Positions 6,126 through 6,800 of a stretch of 6,800 nt of DNA are shown here, in pieces. Source of the stretch: Bacillota bacterium (GTDB lineage: Bacteria; Bacillota; Clostridia; Lachnospirales; Lachnospiraceae); the NCBI GenBank assembly GCA_023428655.1, contig JAEYXC010000016.1, positions 1 through 6,800 of the forward strand. The letters are read 5' to 3'. The notes beneath the pieces are model-generated. The model was given only the letters and a program-made list of their open reading frames with translations, made no database searches and was not told the origin of the DNA. How positions within the stretch are numbered: the first letter of the stretch is position 1; every line of letters starts with the position of its first letter. Position numbers and translations under genes: made by a program.

Positions 6126-6800
6126 TTGAAAGATTATAAGTTTTACAAAATTGTTAACATAATAATGTTATGTATAATGATGTCGCTATTGTCCTTGGGA
6201 TGCGCTCAAAATAAGAAGGATGGGACAGAGGCTACGTCAAAGATAGGGTTGGAAGAAAATCGCGAAATATCGAATAAGACGGAACAGCCAATAGAAGAAA
6301 ATCAGTCAGGAGCAGATCAGACAGGAGAAGAACAAGCAGGAGACGAAAAGGAAGGGGATATGGAAACGGGAGAAGTACGGTCAGGTGAAGAACTAGTAGG
6401 AGGAGAGCAAATAGGAGAAACGAAGACGGGAGAAGAACGGGCAGAAGAAGAGTTAACAGGAAAAGAACCGACGGATGAAGAATTACCTGGAGATGATCAA
6501 GCAGATGAGGAGAATACAGAGGAACTGGGTAGAGAAGAGGCATCACAAAGGAAGGAAGAATTCCTTGGGACAGATTATTCTTCCGTAGAATATATAGTTA
6601 TGACACTGGATGAAATCCGAGTATACTATGATCTATTACAGGATTATCAGATGGAATTTGCCATTGATCTTGGCAAAGCCTTTTATGAAGGAAGGGATAA
6701 GATCACTCTGGGAGAGGATGAGGAGCTGTCTGCAATCAAGGAGAAGGGTTATGTCAGCTTAAAGCCGACAAATTATTACCTGGATATTTTATTTGCCAAA
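6126..6800 (+). CDS. Predicted lipoprotein with acidic tandem pentapeptide stalk, 3'-truncated by the window edge
   Basis: An open frame of 225 codons runs from TTG 6126 to the end of the window with no stop. The N-terminus (MKDYKFYK, then a hydrophobic stretch at about 9-25) ends in LSLGC, with C26 as the probable lipidated cysteine, giving an outward-facing membrane-anchored lipoprotein. After a short polar stretch comes an extremely acidic region (about 56-135) built of five-residue units of consensus x-G-E-E-x. A compositionally normal domain begins at about 143 (EEFLGTDYSSVEYIVMTLDE, then YYDLLQDYQMEFAIDLG) and continues beyond the edge. I do not recognise this domain. The start is fixed by GGAGG at 6115-6119. 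The reverse strand of the repeat also has a long open frame, but it is Leu/Pro-rich and simply mirrors the GA-rich repeat. The protein is probably a surface protein held away from the membrane by a charged stalk. Confidence 0.8.
   Translation, partial: MKDYKFYKIVNIIMLCIMMSLLSLGCAQNKKDGTEATSKIGLEENREISNKTEQPIEENQSGADQTGEEQAGDEKEGDMETGEVRSGEELVGGEQIGETKTGEERAEEELTGKEPTDEELPGDDQADEENTEELGREEASQRKEEFLGTDYSSVEYIVMTLDEIRVYYDLLQDYQMEFAIDLGKAFYEGRDKITLGEDEELSAIKEKGYVSLKPTNYYLDILFAK
6306..6515 (+). repeat. Degenerate 15-bp tandem repeat coding for xGEEx pentapeptides
   Basis: Fourteen consecutive in-frame 15-bp units code for SGADQ, TGEEQ, AGDEK, EGDME, TGEVR, SGEEL, VGGEQ, IGETK, TGEER, AEEEL, TGKEP, TDEEL, PGDDQ and ADEEN. 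Gly is second in 11 of 14, an acidic residue third in 11 of 14 and fourth in 11 of 14. Flanking IEENQ (6291-6305) and TEELG (6516-6530) may be decayed units. The + strand is strongly purine-rich throughout. No unit is lost by frameshift, which argues for selection on the protein. Confidence 0.85.

Noticed and set aside
6232..6546. Antisense open frame of about 104 codons, Leu/Pro-rich
   Set aside because: It is the reverse reading of the GA-rich pentapeptide repeat; its low-complexity Leu/Pro composition follows from the repeat, and the + strand frame has a ribosome site, lipobox and downstream domain.

Overview
The window looks like chromosomal DNA of a Gram-positive, low-to-moderate GC Clostridia-type bacterium, most likely Lachnospiraceae-like. 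This is inferred from protein style rather than a database match: a secreted amidase carrying copper-amine-oxidase-N-type stalk modules, a DUF187/GHL10-type secreted hydrolase, a single-pass protein with a Pro/Thr linker, strong GGAGG ribosome sites and T-tailed terminators. All genes are on the + strand. No tRNA, rRNA, CRISPR array, insertion sequence or phage gene is visible.

Layout. (1) 2-2476: 3' part of a large modular N-acetylmuramoyl-L-alanine amidase whose true start lies left of the window. (2) 2517-2560: a strong hairpin terminator directly in front of the next gene. (3) 2585-3835: a secreted GHL10 (DUF187, YddW/DigH-like) glycoside hydrolase. (4) 3836-4073: an intergenic region with a repeated GTWACATAAATA site just upstream of a good sigma-A-type promoter. 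(5) 4074-4829: a membrane-anchored protein with an exposed, possibly NTF2-like domain. (6) 4850-5713: an EamA/DMT transporter, probably co-transcribed with gene 5 and closed by a terminator at 5732-5770. (7) 5966-6094: a 42-residue single-pass membrane protein with a TTG start. (8) 6126-6800 and beyond: a predicted lipoprotein with a TTG start and an acidic tandem pentapeptide stalk, cut by the right edge.

Functionally, most products act at or outside the membrane. The amidase strips stem peptides from peptidoglycan. The neighbouring GHL10 enzyme belongs to the family of E. coli DigH, which cleaves peptide-free (denuded) glycan strands, so the two could act one after the other on the wall. 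The anchored protein, the small membrane protein and the lipoprotein have no recognised function. No clearly new defence or mobile system is present. The most unusual parts are the acidic pentapeptide-repeat lipoprotein with its small membrane partner, and the helically phased repeat site upstream of gene 5.
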